Notes: generated from the sequence alone by a model not told the origin. A DNA stretch of 64,000 nucleotides from Sphingobacterium sp. SRCM116780 (GCF_021442025.1 NZ_CP090446.1:558001-622000); one strand, 5' to 3'. Counted from the first letter of the stretch, positions 54,586 through 64,000 are shown. Numbers and translations are program-made.

Positions 54586-55911
54586 TTAGGAAAAATTACT
54601 CAGTAAACTATTCAAAGTGGAGTAAAGTTGGGAGTGTATATTGTGGTGGCCGGTACTCGACCAGAATGGAATTTCTACAGCAGTGACCTTTATAACTTGA
54701 GAAAGGCTTGGTTCTGAAATATGGAATACATCAGGAGAATTTATCGAATCAGATTGGTTTGGGTATAAAAGCACTACATTATTAATCCCTCTCCTGAATG
54801 CATAGGATGTCATTTGGTACAAATCACTTTGGGCTATCCCTCTTTTCTTATCATTCTTAAAACTACCTCGTAACTTGTATTTGGTGTCTAAGATAATTTT
54901 GGCTTTCCGATATTTTTTGGATGTTAAAAAAATATCATGTTGCATTTGAAATATTTGTTGGTCGGTCAAATACATTTCTGACTTTTGATATTTCACTTCC
55001 CAGTCTTCCGAAAAATGTCTTTCTAAGAACCCTGCGATAAAATCTTCAAATACGTATTCCATTGGTAAAAGTAACGACCAATGTTTTGAATCTTCGTAAT
55101 GGTGGTTATAGATATGTTGTTCTAACACCATACGGCAAAGGCCGATTGTTGTTTGGTATTCCTGATAAAATGGACTGATTGGAATATTGTCTAAAAAAGT
55201 GGTGTTGCAGACTTGATCTTCTACCTCATCCAACAAAAAAATAATGTCGTCGAGTTTCTGACGGGTTTCGTGAAATCGAGTTTTTGATAATAATAACCGT
55301 GCAACATATTTAATGGTTCTGTTGAGTCTATTATCATATTCCATTGGTTGGTGGTCACATTCTAACATATGAAAGTTACCATTGGCCATGCTATTTGAAA
55401 TATAACGGCTGAAGTTTAGCGAGCCTTTAGGTTTTGACATCGCTTCTTCCATATCTTGATAAAGTGAAATGGGATTTGTAGAGATAACCTCATATAACTG
55501 ACTGGCAATTAGATTTATGATCAATTCTGGCAGATCGACATCTTGTAAATCACTCAGATTTACGTTAGTAAACGGAAATTTCCACTTTCGGCAATAGTCA
55601 AACCAATAAAAGAGGTGCTGGAGCATCATACGCTTCTCCATATCAGCTTCGCGAAATACTTTCGGATATATCTCGATGGATTCGTGTTCGGTTTGAATAA
55701 ACCCAATGAAATTTCTTGCTCGAGCTGTATTACCATCAAAGCGGAGTATACCTTGTCGGGATTGGATATTCTCTGTTATATTTTTCGAGATTGCACTTTC
55801 TTCCTCATAACTATAGTGTGAATTCCAAACTGCATAAAGGTATTGCTCCAATATCTTTCTTGAAGTGATGCCAAAAGATTGACCGAATTCGTAACTAGTT
55901 ATGGATTTCAT
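54586..55911 (-). CDS. mcrC: McrC-like subunit of McrBC restriction system
   Basis: A 441-residue McrC-family endonuclease subunit of the methylation-dependent restriction system. The N-terminal part (LRFDGNTARARNFIGFIQTE, IEIYPKVF) and the C-terminal PD-(D/E)xK-like core (FQMQHDIFL and KIILDTKYK) are visible. It overlaps mcrB by 17 bp, as usual for the pair. It is the last gene of the seven-gene defence block. Confidence 0.9.
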   Translation of the reverse strand: MKSITSYEFGQSFGITSRKILEQYLYAVWNSHYSYEEESAISKNITENIQSRQGILRFDGNTARARNFIGFIQTEHESIEIYPKVFREADMEKRMMLQHLFYWFDYCRKWKFPFTNVNLSDLQDVDLPELIINLIASQLYEVISTNPISLYQDMEEAMSKPKGSLNFSRYISNSMANGNFHMLECDHQPMEYDNRLNRTIKYVARLLLSKTRFHETRQKLDDIIFLLDEVEDQVCNTTFLDNIPISPFYQEYQTTIGLCRMVLEQHIYNHHYEDSKHWSLLLPMEYVFEDFIAGFLERHFSEDWEVKYQKSEMYLTDQQIFQMQHDIFLTSKKYRKAKIILDTKYKLRGSFKNDKKRGIAQSDLYQMTSYAFRRGINNVVLLYPNQSDSINSPDVFHISEPSLSQVIKVTAVEIPFWSSTGHHNIHSQLYSTLNSLLSNFS

Positions 55912-58126
55912 TGCCTGTAATCGTGTCTACAATCCAGATGTAACGCTGCGTATTATATTCTGCGTTAATATTAGCTGACTTTAAAATAGCTTGAACTTCT
56001 TCTGTACGTCCAGAGAAATATTCCATCAGCAGAGGAATAACTTTTTTGAGCAATACTGTGTCTAGTGGTTCCCCTTTCATAAAATAGCCATGCCCGATAA
56101 GAAAATCGGCAGTTTTCTTACGTGCATATATGGCATCGTTGATTTTATGTAAAATAGTCCGAGACGGCTCTTCAAGTACATTATAATCTGGATAACGTCC
56201 TTCAAATTCAAAACGTCTGCGAAGCGCTATATCTACTAAAGCAATCGATTTATCGGCGGTATTCATAGTAGCAATAATGTACACATTAGGTGGAATACTA
56301 AAATCAGGTTCGCCATTTGGCAAGGTTAAGGAAAGTGCATTTTCTGCCCCCATGCGCTTGTCGTCTTCGAGCAGGGTGATCAGTTCGCCAAAGACCTTAG
56401 ATATATTGGCACGATTGATTTCGTCAATAACGATTACATAATTTTTTAAAGGGGTTGGAGCAGCAACTGGTTGTTGCTTGCTGTGTATTAACTCTACGAG
56501 CGGTTTATAATAAGCGCCTAGACCTGAATGGAATTCTCTTTTTTCTTCTACAATCGCTTTTAATGTATCGACGCTTAATGTATGGCGTTCGGAACCGTTT
56601 GGTTTTTTAAAACGGATGGTACCATTATCAACGTCTGTAATAGTAAATGCATTGCCTCCCTTCATCGGTATTTCAACATGATGTCCGTCTTCAAGCGGCG
56701 CTATCAAATCATCAAAGGTTCTTTCAAAGGAGGGTATTTCCGTCTTCTTATCTTTATTAGCAATGTGGTTTGCCTTCGCCTTCTCTACTATTTTATAGAA
56801 AATCCCTTTGTGCGGCCTAAAAGTCAATTGCTCTGTATCTGCATTCGGCTTTATGCCGACCATAAAATCTTCATAGGAATATCCTTGATGGAAGGTAACA
56901 AATTCAATTTGTCCTTCTTTTCGTAGTCGATCAAACTCAACTTTGTTTTCGGCGTGAGTTCCTGATCTACCAGTTGTGATGGTTACAGCTTTGTCTATAC
57001 TATTATACGTCTTTCCAGTTCCTGGAGGGCCAAAAAGGATTTGATTGAGAGGGAAGTTCATGATAGTGTCACTTGAAGTTGATATAGGTTCTTGTTCAGG
57101 TACTAATAGATTAAATACTTGATTACGAAATAACTTATTGAAAGCCATTTCTCTTAAATCCGTCTTGTCATGCTTCAGGAAGCCAGATTTTATCGTATTT
57201 GAAAGTATGCTACCAGCAGAAGCCGATATAATTTCTATTGTTTTTTCAATGTCTTTTATAATTGGGGTACGATTCAAAAAAGCTGTTGGTATTCCATCAA
57301 ACTTCTCATAACGATCTGTAACCGGTTCATTACTTATGAAGCGAAATCCCTCGGTATCCAAGTTAAAAATATAACGCTGACCGATTCCTAGAATCAGCTT
57401 TTTGGGCCCCTCATAATTGAAATATATCTTCTCAGAATCTCGCTGAATATCCAGTTCTTCCATCAACTTATCTAACACCTCGAAGTATTCAGTCAAATTA
57501 ATCTGCAATGCAGTCAACGTTTCTATAAGTTCTTTTGAAGGTTCGATATTTCTCCAAAACTGATCTCCGAATACAAAATAATCTTGATGTGTTGGTTTGG
57601 TCTTTAGTATTCGGTCTTGTAACTCAAAAAATGTATCCTTTTTATCTAACGGTAGCTTTAACTCTCTACAAATATTGATTAGCTTTGGTTTACTAAATAC
57701 ATTCAGGATTTGAAAATCACTGTAAATGAAAGCAAGCTTCCATTTTATAGTATCCCCAAGATCTATACCATCAATAGCTGTGTAATCTTTCTTTTTAACA
57801 GTATGTAATATTTCAATGAGTAAAGATTTGACTTTCTCAAAAGCCTCATCTCTGGTGCTTCCGTATTTCGCATACCATGCATATTCGCTGTCACTCTTTC
57901 TACCACGGGTATTATATATTTTGTGTTTCTGATCTTTTTCGTAAATTCCGAATTTAAAAGAAGAACCACCCCATATACTTCCCAAGTCGTTGGATTTGGC
58001 TTCTAACCAATAGCAAAAGGAATTTTTATTTCGATTAGTATATTCTTTAAGGGTCATACGCTGAATACGTTCGTATGGCCACTCGGCCTGAAAGTCTTTT
58101 AATAGTTGATATCTTGGGTCTGACAT
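55895..58126 (-). CDS. mcrB: McrB-like AAA+ GTPase of McrBC restriction system
   Basis: A 743-residue protein. The C-terminal 375 residues are the McrB AAA+ GTPase: Walker A GPPGTGKT (366-373), VIVIDEINRANISKVFGEL, and ATMNTADKSIALVDIALRRRFEF. The N-terminal 350 residues contain no motif that I recognise as the usual McrB DNA-recognition or DUF3578 domain, so target specificity is open. It follows ptuB by 7 bp. McrBC would cut DNA carrying modified cytosine. Confidence 0.9.
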   Translation of the reverse strand: MSDPRYQLLKDFQAEWPYERIQRMTLKEYTNRNKNSFCYWLEAKSNDLGSIWGGSSFKFGIYEKDQKHKIYNTRGRKSDSEYAWYAKYGSTRDEAFEKVKSLLIEILHTVKKKDYTAIDGIDLGDTIKWKLAFIYSDFQILNVFSKPKLINICRELKLPLDKKDTFFELQDRILKTKPTHQDYFVFGDQFWRNIEPSKELIETLTALQINLTEYFEVLDKLMEELDIQRDSEKIYFNYEGPKKLILGIGQRYIFNLDTEGFRFISNEPVTDRYEKFDGIPTAFLNRTPIIKDIEKTIEIISASAGSILSNTIKSGFLKHDKTDLREMAFNKLFRNQVFNLLVPEQEPISTSSDTIMNFPLNQILFGPPGTGKTYNSIDKAVTITTGRSGTHAENKVEFDRLRKEGQIEFVTFHQGYSYEDFMVGIKPNADTEQLTFRPHKGIFYKIVEKAKANHIANKDKKTEIPSFERTFDDLIAPLEDGHHVEIPMKGGNAFTITDVDNGTIRFKKPNGSERHTLSVDTLKAIVEEKREFHSGLGAYYKPLVELIHSKQQPVAAPTPLKNYVIVIDEINRANISKVFGELITLLEDDKRMGAENALSLTLPNGEPDFSIPPNVYIIATMNTADKSIALVDIALRRRFEFEGRYPDYNVLEEPSRTILHKINDAIYARKKTADFLIGHGYFMKGEPLDTVLLKKVIPLLMEYFSGRTEEVQAILKSANINAEYNTQRYIWIVDTITGNEIHN

Positions 58127-58133
58127 GATTAAA

Positions 58134-58877
58134 TTATAATATTCCCTTTTTTAGATTGGCTCTTATCATTCCAGAAAATGGATGTTTATCTTTCGTAGCA
58201 TTTTTAATAATACGTTTTGCCTCAACTTCTTCGATATAGGTTAATAAGCCTGCATTTAATAACTGCTTCTCTCTTTTATATAACATAAATCGATCTCTTC
58301 TGCTATTTGCAATATCTCCTCGGTCTGTTAACTTAAAAATATCAATATTTTCTTGCCCTCTATCAGTAATTCTTACGGGAATATCTTCATTAAAAGTGAT
58401 ATGATCTTCAGGAGCATCAAATGCTGGATTAATTATTACTGGATCTTCTTGATCTAGCTCTGTTAGACAGGTGGCTCTAGAAGGTCCGTTTATTGGAAAT
58501 AAAATACCCTTTTGCCCACTTGCATTACATTCTCCACAAGAGATTAATAAATTTTTCCATCTGTAAACTAAAAAATAGTATCCTGGGTTTATTTTTGCTC
58601 CTCCGCGTGCCTGTTGACATGTGCCTTTAGGTCTGTAATGTTCAATTTCTCCATTTTCAATACCTTTCTCACAATAACAGCATTTTGGACCTTGATCATT
58701 CAAAAGTTCCTGTCTAAAAACCTCATAACCAGAGCCGAAATTGTATGCTATAGCACTTGCAGAAGCATAATGTTTGTTTGCATCTAATTGATATTTTTTC
58801 CACTTTTGCACTCCTTTGTACTTACCTGTAAGATACCTTTCTGAATCTATAATTAGGGTTTTATTTATTTTAATCAT
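58134..58877 (-). CDS. ptuB: Septu component PtuB-like HNH endonuclease
   Basis: A 247-residue HNH nuclease: CCYC zinc knuckle at 66-69 (GPKCCYCEKG), IEHYRPKG with His80 of the HNH motif, and second knuckle CGEC at 114-117. The order, size and coupling to an SMC-like ATPase match PtuB of the Septu anti-phage system (and the effector of retron Ec78). It overlaps ptuA by 8 bp. Confidence 0.88.
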   Translation of the reverse strand: MIKINKTLIIDSERYLTGKYKGVQKWKKYQLDANKHYASASAIAYNFGSGYEVFRQELLNDQGPKCCYCEKGIENGEIEHYRPKGTCQQARGGAKINPGYYFLVYRWKNLLISCGECNASGQKGILFPINGPSRATCLTELDQEDPVIINPAFDAPEDHITFNEDIPVRITDRGQENIDIFKLTDRGDIANSRRDRFMLYKREKQLLNAGLLTYIEEVEAKRIIKNATKDKHPFSGMIRANLKKGIL

Positions 58878-60525
58878 TTTCTTTAGGTAATCTTTTAACA
58901 GCTTTGTGAATTAAATGCATAGCTTTGAAATCATTTAAAGTTTCTCCACTTGGCAATAAATCATTTTCCTCGATAGATTTTAAAAAGGAATAATCTTCTG
59001 GAGTCAAGTTATCTTTACTAAGTAATTCTGATCTTTTTACCATAAATGAATCCATATTAGCAGGCCTAGTATTTATTAAGTCAAAATACTTACTTGCTAA
59101 AACCTGGTCAATTCTCCAATTACGCATTACATTTTCATTCTGATCTAATTGAATTGTACCATCTTCATTTCGACATAATAGTATAAGGTCATATCTGTAA
59201 TTTTCCATGCCTTCGATATTTTGGACTAATAAAGGGCTATGGGTAGTGGCGATTATATGTGAATCATCGTCTTCTAGATTGAAATCTTCTAATAAATGGA
59301 TGTATTCTCGCTGCCACTTGGGGTTTAAATAGGTGTCAGGCTCATCTAATAGAAATACCGTTTCGTCAGTTCCTGTCACTAAAACAATCCCCAATACTAT
59401 GAACAATTGATTTTCTCCTTCACTTAGGGATTCATAAGATAGATTATTTGCTTCAGTTGAAGTAGCCTTTTTTATTATTTCAAATTTTAAATCATTTTGG
59501 ATATCAAGAATATCTAATAAGACTAAACTTTCTAATGCATAAAATAATTCCAAAGGCGTATCAAAGTATTTTATGATATGTTCTTTGAATTCTTCTATTT
59601 GAATGTTATTAAACTCGATCGTTTCTTTAAAATCTGATATAGATTTAATATCATCCGCATTATCGTAAGAAATTAAATCACATGAATATGCTAAGCATTT
59701 TAATAATTTATCAGTTGAGCTTTTAAGGTTCCAAAATGGATAATCATATTTTTCTTCATCTTCTAAGTACATATGAATAAACTCTGTAAATCGATTATCA
59801 ATTTTTTCTTCTTCACTTGTTTTATGAGGATTTTTTTTGTTAATCCATTCAGGACTGTTCAAGGTTAAAGAAAATGAATTAATTGACTCAATACCTAGAT
59901 ATTGTAATAGATTTGAAACTTTTTTGGAATATAATTTTTCACTTACTTTTTCTACTTCTTTGAAGATGCACAGTACTAACATTAATATTGGTGAATGAAA
60001 GTTTTTTAAGTACATGAATTTTCTTCTATTCGTCAGAAACGAAGTCTCTTTATTAGCCTTCAAACCTTTTATATATATAGCTTCAAATTTTTGAAGTATT
60101 TGCTCTAATCTTTTATTTTGACCAGAATAATAGGTTACAAAATGATCTGGAATTAGGTCTGCATTTATTCGAGAAAGAATTTTGTGATCAAAATGGTCTA
60201 TACCATCCTTAATTTCTCTTATTTTATAAATTTGGTTGTCTATTTTAATTTGATAGGTACTATTGATTCCGTATGTGATTATAATACTCCTGTTTTTTAG
60301 TAGATATTCTATTTCAAAAGAAAAATATCTACTATCAAAATTAGAGAGATTTAAATCTGTATCTGTATTTGCAATAGCCACAAAAATTAAGGTCATAGCT
60401 TCTAGTAAATTAGATTTACCTAATCCATTTTGGCCTATGATTAAAGAAGTGAGATCTGTGTCAAAAAATATTTTTTGCTCTGGTATGTTTCTCCATTTGG
60501 AAATATAAATATTTTTAATTTTCAT
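58870..60525 (-). CDS. ptuA: Septu component PtuA-like ATPase
   Basis: A 551-residue SMC/OLD-like ABC ATPase: Walker A GQNGLGKS (31-38, in LIIGQNGLGKSNLLEA), ABC signature LSEGENQLF, Walker B VFLLDEPDTYLNP and the following ATTHSP switch. The helical middle is the coiled arm. With PtuB it forms the Septu system. No reverse transcriptase is adjacent, which argues for Septu rather than a retron. Confidence 0.9.
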   Translation of the reverse strand: MKIKNIYISKWRNIPEQKIFFDTDLTSLIIGQNGLGKSNLLEAMTLIFVAIANTDTDLNLSNFDSRYFSFEIEYLLKNRSIIITYGINSTYQIKIDNQIYKIREIKDGIDHFDHKILSRINADLIPDHFVTYYSGQNKRLEQILQKFEAIYIKGLKANKETSFLTNRRKFMYLKNFHSPILMLVLCIFKEVEKVSEKLYSKKVSNLLQYLGIESINSFSLTLNSPEWINKKNPHKTSEEEKIDNRFTEFIHMYLEDEEKYDYPFWNLKSSTDKLLKCLAYSCDLISYDNADDIKSISDFKETIEFNNIQIEEFKEHIIKYFDTPLELFYALESLVLLDILDIQNDLKFEIIKKATSTEANNLSYESLSEGENQLFIVLGIVLVTGTDETVFLLDEPDTYLNPKWQREYIHLLEDFNLEDDDSHIIATTHSPLLVQNIEGMENYRYDLILLCRNEDGTIQLDQNENVMRNWRIDQVLASKYFDLINTRPANMDSFMVKRSELLSKDNLTPEDYSFLKSIEENDLLPSGETLNDFKAMHLIHKAVKRLPKEND

Positions 60526-60548
60526 TATTGGTTTTAGGATAGTATACT

Positions 60549-60577
60549 AATCAGTAGCCTGGTACCGGCTACTGATT
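60549..60577. repeat. Perfect inverted repeat between hsdS and ptuA
   Basis: AATCAGTAGCC (60549-60559) and GGCTACTGATT (60567-60577), 11-bp stem, 7-nt loop, in the 60-bp gap between the two genes. No T-run follows, so it may be an attenuator, a stability element or an insertion scar. Confidence 0.65.
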
Positions 60578-60585
60578 ATATGTTG

Positions 60586-61893
60586 TTATTTTCTCTTTTT
60601 AGATTCATTTTTAAGAGCGATGATCTCCGCTAACAAATCCTTTGCATCTCCATCTGTAGGAAGTTGAGGAACTAATTCACCTTTAAAGGCTTTGTGTAGA
60701 AAAGCTTGCGGTAAGCTATCTATTTTCTCTTTTAGCGCTTGATAATGCGCTTCAATAGCATCTGCTTTAGCAAATAAGCTTTCAACACGACGAACGATTT
60801 CTTGTTGTTCTCGGAGAGTCGGTAGTGGGATCTCTAGATCGGCTAATTTTTTAGCATTTATATTTGATTGACTAACACCGTCTGACTTTACCTCATTACA
60901 CCAAGTCCTAACTTGGGGGGTATTCATGTAAAAATTCAAATAATCAGAATCTAGAATAGTTCTATCATTTTCAATTTTTATTAGATAGCCTGCATAAATA
61001 GCAGGAATTTCCCCCTTATATATTGAAGTTTTCCCCACCAACTCTGGGCTATTTGTTCTGTTAAATAATACATCACCTGATTCTAAAAAGTATTTTTGGA
61101 TTTCGGCCATGTTATTTGAATATTTTAAGTCTGATAAATCAAGTTTTCCGTTTTGCAAATTTCCCATTCTTAGAACTGCAACGTTCCCTTCATCATCCGA
61201 TTTAGAAGATGATCCATACTTAAATCCAAAACAAACATCCTTAAGCATAGGGGTTGTCCACTCTTCCAAATCCTTTCCTTCACGCCATTCTTCAGTTAGT
61301 TTTCCGGTGACTGCCTGCGTCAACACTTGCTGACGGAAATCTTTTAGTAATTGCGGAATACGGTCAAGTGCTGCTTTTATCTTTTCGTGTTGGGCAAAGA
61401 GTTTGTCCAGTTTAGTGACGATACGTTCTTGTTCGGCTAGTGGGGGGAATACTACTGGAGCTTTCTCAAAAACAGACTTATTGACCATCGAAATCGTGGT
61501 TGAGGTAGAATTATCAATAAGCCATTTTTTCAGTGTTAATGAATAATAGTAAATATACTTTCTACTCAGTTTATCATGAGGTATAACAATAGAATTAATT
61601 TGCTGATTTGTTGCTAAATCCTCAGATGCCATTGAGATATTGCCCAAATTACCAATACATGTTACCAAGATAGAACCAGCAGGAACTTTTCTAGATTTTT
61701 GAAAACCTAATTCGCTTAATTTTTCTTCTGTTTTAAAAATGATCTTTTGTCCATGAAAATCCCCAGGCTTCACCCAAAGTATATCATCCCCATAATACTC
61801 TGTAACAGATTTTGAAGGAGTGTTTCCTGTTACTATTTCACTTACAGATCCCAATTCCGTCTCTACCCAGCCTTTCGGCAATACTTTTTCCAT
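60586..61893 (-). CDS. hsdS: Type I restriction-modification specificity subunit
   Basis: A 435-residue HsdS with two target-recognition domains (about residues 5-150 and 205-350) and two conserved spacer helices (LAEQERIVTKLDKLFAQHEK and LREQQEIVRRVESLFAKAD). It sets the DNA sequence recognised by the methylase and nuclease. The start overlaps the stop of hsdM by one base (TAATG). Confidence 0.93.
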   Translation of the reverse strand: MEKVLPKGWVETELGSVSEIVTGNTPSKSVTEYYGDDILWVKPGDFHGQKIIFKTEEKLSELGFQKSRKVPAGSILVTCIGNLGNISMASEDLATNQQINSIVIPHDKLSRKYIYYYSLTLKKWLIDNSTSTTISMVNKSVFEKAPVVFPPLAEQERIVTKLDKLFAQHEKIKAALDRIPQLLKDFRQQVLTQAVTGKLTEEWREGKDLEEWTTPMLKDVCFGFKYGSSSKSDDEGNVAVLRMGNLQNGKLDLSDLKYSNNMAEIQKYFLESGDVLFNRTNSPELVGKTSIYKGEIPAIYAGYLIKIENDRTILDSDYLNFYMNTPQVRTWCNEVKSDGVSQSNINAKKLADLEIPLPTLREQQEIVRRVESLFAKADAIEAHYQALKEKIDSLPQAFLHKAFKGELVPQLPTDGDAKDLLAEIIALKNESKKRK

Positions 61894-63359
61894 TAGCTCA
61901 ACTCCTTGATTAAATCTTCCAATTCCTTATTAATGGCATTCAGCTCCGACATAGCTTCTTTAGCAATATCGATTGGTTCTCCGAGATCTTCGCTGCTAGT
62001 GAGTGAAGTATCTGCTATTAAGCCAATATCTAGCGAATCCGCTTTGGCCGCTACTGCTTCTCTCGTAAAGACCTGCCAGCGCTTGTCATCTTTGGCTATT
62101 TCTGCACGTTTAGCTTCGTCAATATTACCTTGCCAGTTTTCTTTGACTTCATCAATAGAAGTTCCTCCAGTATATGCTTTTACGAAATCGGCAAATGCTG
62201 CACGCGTAAATGGTGTACGCTTGCCATAGCTTGGTGCATTGGTACGCATATCGTAGACCCATACGTTTTTGGTGTTGCCGGTTTCGGTTTTCTCTCGAGT
62301 AAAAAATAAAACGTTGGTCTTGACACCTGCAGCATAGAATATCCCTGTGGGTAAACGTAGTATGGTATGTAGATTACACTTGTCCATCAAGTCGCGGCGA
62401 ATCTTTAAACCGTCACCGTCTTCGAACAATACGTTGTCTGGTAATACTACAGCAGCGCGTGCTTTACCATCCTTATGAAGCGAGCGGTAGATATGCTGTA
62501 AGAAATTCAGTTGCTTATTGGAACTTAAGAACGTTAGATCCGTACGTGTTGGTCGTTCACCTCCCTTCTTCGTTCCGAAAGGTGGATTGGCTAATACACC
62601 ATCGTATCCTTTGAAGGATTCGCCTTCTTGGCTTAAAGTATCTGCTAGTGCTATGGGCGACTCGATACCATGTAGTTTGGCATTCATTAGTGCCAAACGG
62701 TGAGCGTCTTGTACGAGCTCGTAACCTGAAAAAGCTTCGTATTTTTGAAATTGTCTATCTTTTTCCGTTAGCGTGAAATAGTTGTCTGTTTTTTCTTTGA
62801 GATAATGGTCTGCTGCGATCATAAACCCAAAAGTACCTGCTGCGGGGTCGTTCCATTTTTCACCAATCTTGGGCACCATGAGATCAACCATCACATTGAT
62901 CAAAGGACGAGGTGTGAAATATTGCCCAGCACCAGATTTCTTCTCGTTGGCATTTTTCTCTAACAGTTCTTCGTAGATTGTCGCAATCTGATCTTTCTCT
63001 GTATCCTCAAACCAATCGATACCATCAATAGCAGTCACCAATGTGCGCAGGTTAACGGGCTTGCGGAGCATACTAGAAGCATTGGTATAGATCTCTTTTA
63101 TAGTTGCATTATCTGTTTTGGCCGAAATCGTTGCCAGTAACTCACGATAGGTGTCGTATAGCTCTTTGTTGTCTTTTATAGATTTGAATCTCTCCCAACG
63201 GTATTCTTCTGGAATTTCATTTTCAAATTTCCTGACCTCTGAAAGCTTAAGGAAAAGGATATATGTTAACTCATTCAAATATTGGTGATAGGTTACTCCG
63301 TCATCACGTAGGACATTACAGAGGTTCCATAGTTTTTGGGCAATTTCTTCAGCACTCAT
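61893..63359 (-). CDS. hsdM: Type I restriction-modification methyltransferase subunit
   Basis: A 488-residue N6-adenine methyltransferase. AdoMet motif I is DPAAGTFGFM (171-180) and the catalytic motif IV is NPPF (258-261). The N-terminal HsdM domain (AQKLWNLCNVLRDDGVTYHQ) and the AGQYFTPRPLI element are normal. Length is typical. Confidence 0.95.
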   Translation of the reverse strand: MSAEEIAQKLWNLCNVLRDDGVTYHQYLNELTYILFLKLSEVRKFENEIPEEYRWERFKSIKDNKELYDTYRELLATISAKTDNATIKEIYTNASSMLRKPVNLRTLVTAIDGIDWFEDTEKDQIATIYEELLEKNANEKKSGAGQYFTPRPLINVMVDLMVPKIGEKWNDPAAGTFGFMIAADHYLKEKTDNYFTLTEKDRQFQKYEAFSGYELVQDAHRLALMNAKLHGIESPIALADTLSQEGESFKGYDGVLANPPFGTKKGGERPTRTDLTFLSSNKQLNFLQHIYRSLHKDGKARAAVVLPDNVLFEDGDGLKIRRDLMDKCNLHTILRLPTGIFYAAGVKTNVLFFTREKTETGNTKNVWVYDMRTNAPSYGKRTPFTRAAFADFVKAYTGGTSIDEVKENWQGNIDEAKRAEIAKDDKRWQVFTREAVAAKADSLDIGLIADTSLTSSEDLGEPIDIAKEAMSELNAINKELEDLIKELS

Positions 63360-63441
63360 GTTATATGTTGTATTTTCTTTTTATTTTCAATTATTAAAAT
63401 TCCTATTCTTCAATAGATAGGATGACAAAGTAGCTTCAAAA

Positions 63442-64000
63442 TTAAGCCGTTTGATTTCCGTTATACATGTAAGTATTAATTTTTTGCAGGATATCCGGTA
63501 GCTGATTTTCAAATCTTTTATTGATCCGATCAAAACCGCCATATTCAGTGGAGAAAGGTTCATTGTCCAGATCTTCGACGGTGACGATTGCTTCCGCAAT
63601 CATTTGTTTCTCGATACGTTGAAGCAAGTTCTTTTGCGGTACGGTCCAACTTTGCTCTTGGTACAGTTTGTCAAAAGCCTGTTTGACGCGATCTTCTCTG
63701 CTCACCAATACGGAACCTAACATTAATGTGCGTATATAAGCAATAATATCGGCTGCTACATCCTGCCTGTTCGCGTTTTTCCATGCTTCACGTAGCGTAC
63801 GAAGTGTATATCCCTTGGTGTCCAGCAACAAGATGAGTTCTTTTAAATCGGCGCGTTTTAATTGTGTAGGTGATGTCGCAATTAGTTTTAGCGCTGCAAT
63901 TTCATTTTGATTGTTTTCTAAGAACTGCTTAAAGCCTTCGATATAGTCTTCGGGTTTTTCTGAATCCCCATATCCAATGGTAACATCTCTCAATACATCT
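63442..64000 (-). CDS. hsdR: Type I restriction endonuclease subunit HsdR, C-terminal part
   Basis: The frame is open to the window edge; 185 codons of the C-terminus are present (from LRDVTIGYGDSEKPEDYIEG to the stop at 63442), matching the EcoEI-type HsdR C-terminal domain (TLRTLREAWKNANRQDVAAD, IAYIRTLMLGSVLVSREDRV). The helicase and nuclease domains lie beyond 64000. It is the first gene of the block, 82 bp upstream of hsdM. Confidence 0.88.
   Translation of the reverse strand, partial: DVLRDVTIGYGDSEKPEDYIEGFKQFLENNQNEIAALKLIATSPTQLKRADLKELILLLDTKGYTLRTLREAWKNANRQDVAADIIAYIRTLMLGSVLVSREDRVKQAFDKLYQEQSWTVPQKNLLQRIEKQMIAEAIVTVEDLDNEPFSTEYGGFDRINKRFENQLPDILQKINTYMYNGNQTA

Noticed and set aside
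58134..60525. Retron with Septu-like effector
   Set aside because: ptuA/ptuB homologues serve retron Ec78, but no reverse transcriptase gene or msr/msd-like region adjoins them here.

Overview
The window is AT-rich chromosomal DNA from a Bacteroidota bacterium, most likely a Sphingobacteriaceae member (Sphingobacterium or a close relative). Support comes from the OmpH-OmpH-BamA-UppS-NadK-CBS block, a YpdA-type reductase, promoters of the TAnnTTTG type (exact at rnpB and arsR), a GlsA/GlsB-like aminolipid acyltransferase pair, and TPR-membrane-HTH regulators. No search was run; family names rest on motifs read from the translations.

Positions 1-44543 are ordinary core genome. In order: the 5' end of murB, a TetR regulator, ypdA, a FUSC membrane protein, ohr, PEP carboxylase, a lipoprotein, a Gfo/Idh oxidoreductase, Ppx/GppA, tRNA-Leu(GAG), a penicillin-binding-type serine hydrolase, an ECF sigma module, a two-gene Fe-S electron-transfer unit, the outer-membrane assembly cluster (two OmpH/Skp, BamA, UppS, NadK, CBS), the two lipid acyltransferases, a DEAD-box helicase, arginine decarboxylase, ArgS, oxidoreductases, RNase P RNA, an NtrC-like regulator, two DUF3857/transglutaminase proteins, a fatty-acid hydroxylase, a truncated hemoglobin, and an ArsR-AHSA1-DoxX operon with a readable promoter/operator. 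Convergent genes are separated by compact bidirectional terminators, several of which contain a stop codon.

Positions 44544-49534 form a poorly conserved locus. Four small proteins with the same layout (two membrane helices, then a PH-like strand-rich domain), a small membrane protein and a DUF4870 gene lie in one minus-strand operon, divergent from a TPR/HTH membrane regulator. Both the DUF4870 gene and the regulator are frameshifted. Two short copies of the same C-terminal coding remnant flank the locus.

At 49535-49559 lies the 3' end of a tRNA-Ser (minus strand, CCA encoded) with its terminator but without the rest of the tRNA. This is the left junction of an integrated island that runs past the end of the window. 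The island carries: a PUR-like/HTH protein; a small HTH protein; a tightly overlapping four-gene cassette (unknown mobile-element protein, DUF5675, two tiny membrane proteins); about 1.3 kb of hairpin-rich noncoding DNA with repeated structured units; a HExxH protein flanked by those repeats; and a seven-gene minus-strand defence block in transcription order hsdR-hsdM-hsdS-ptuA-ptuB-mcrB-mcrC (type I restriction-modification, Septu, McrBC). The least explained parts are the four-gene cassette, the repeat/HExxH unit and the PH-like paralogue operon.
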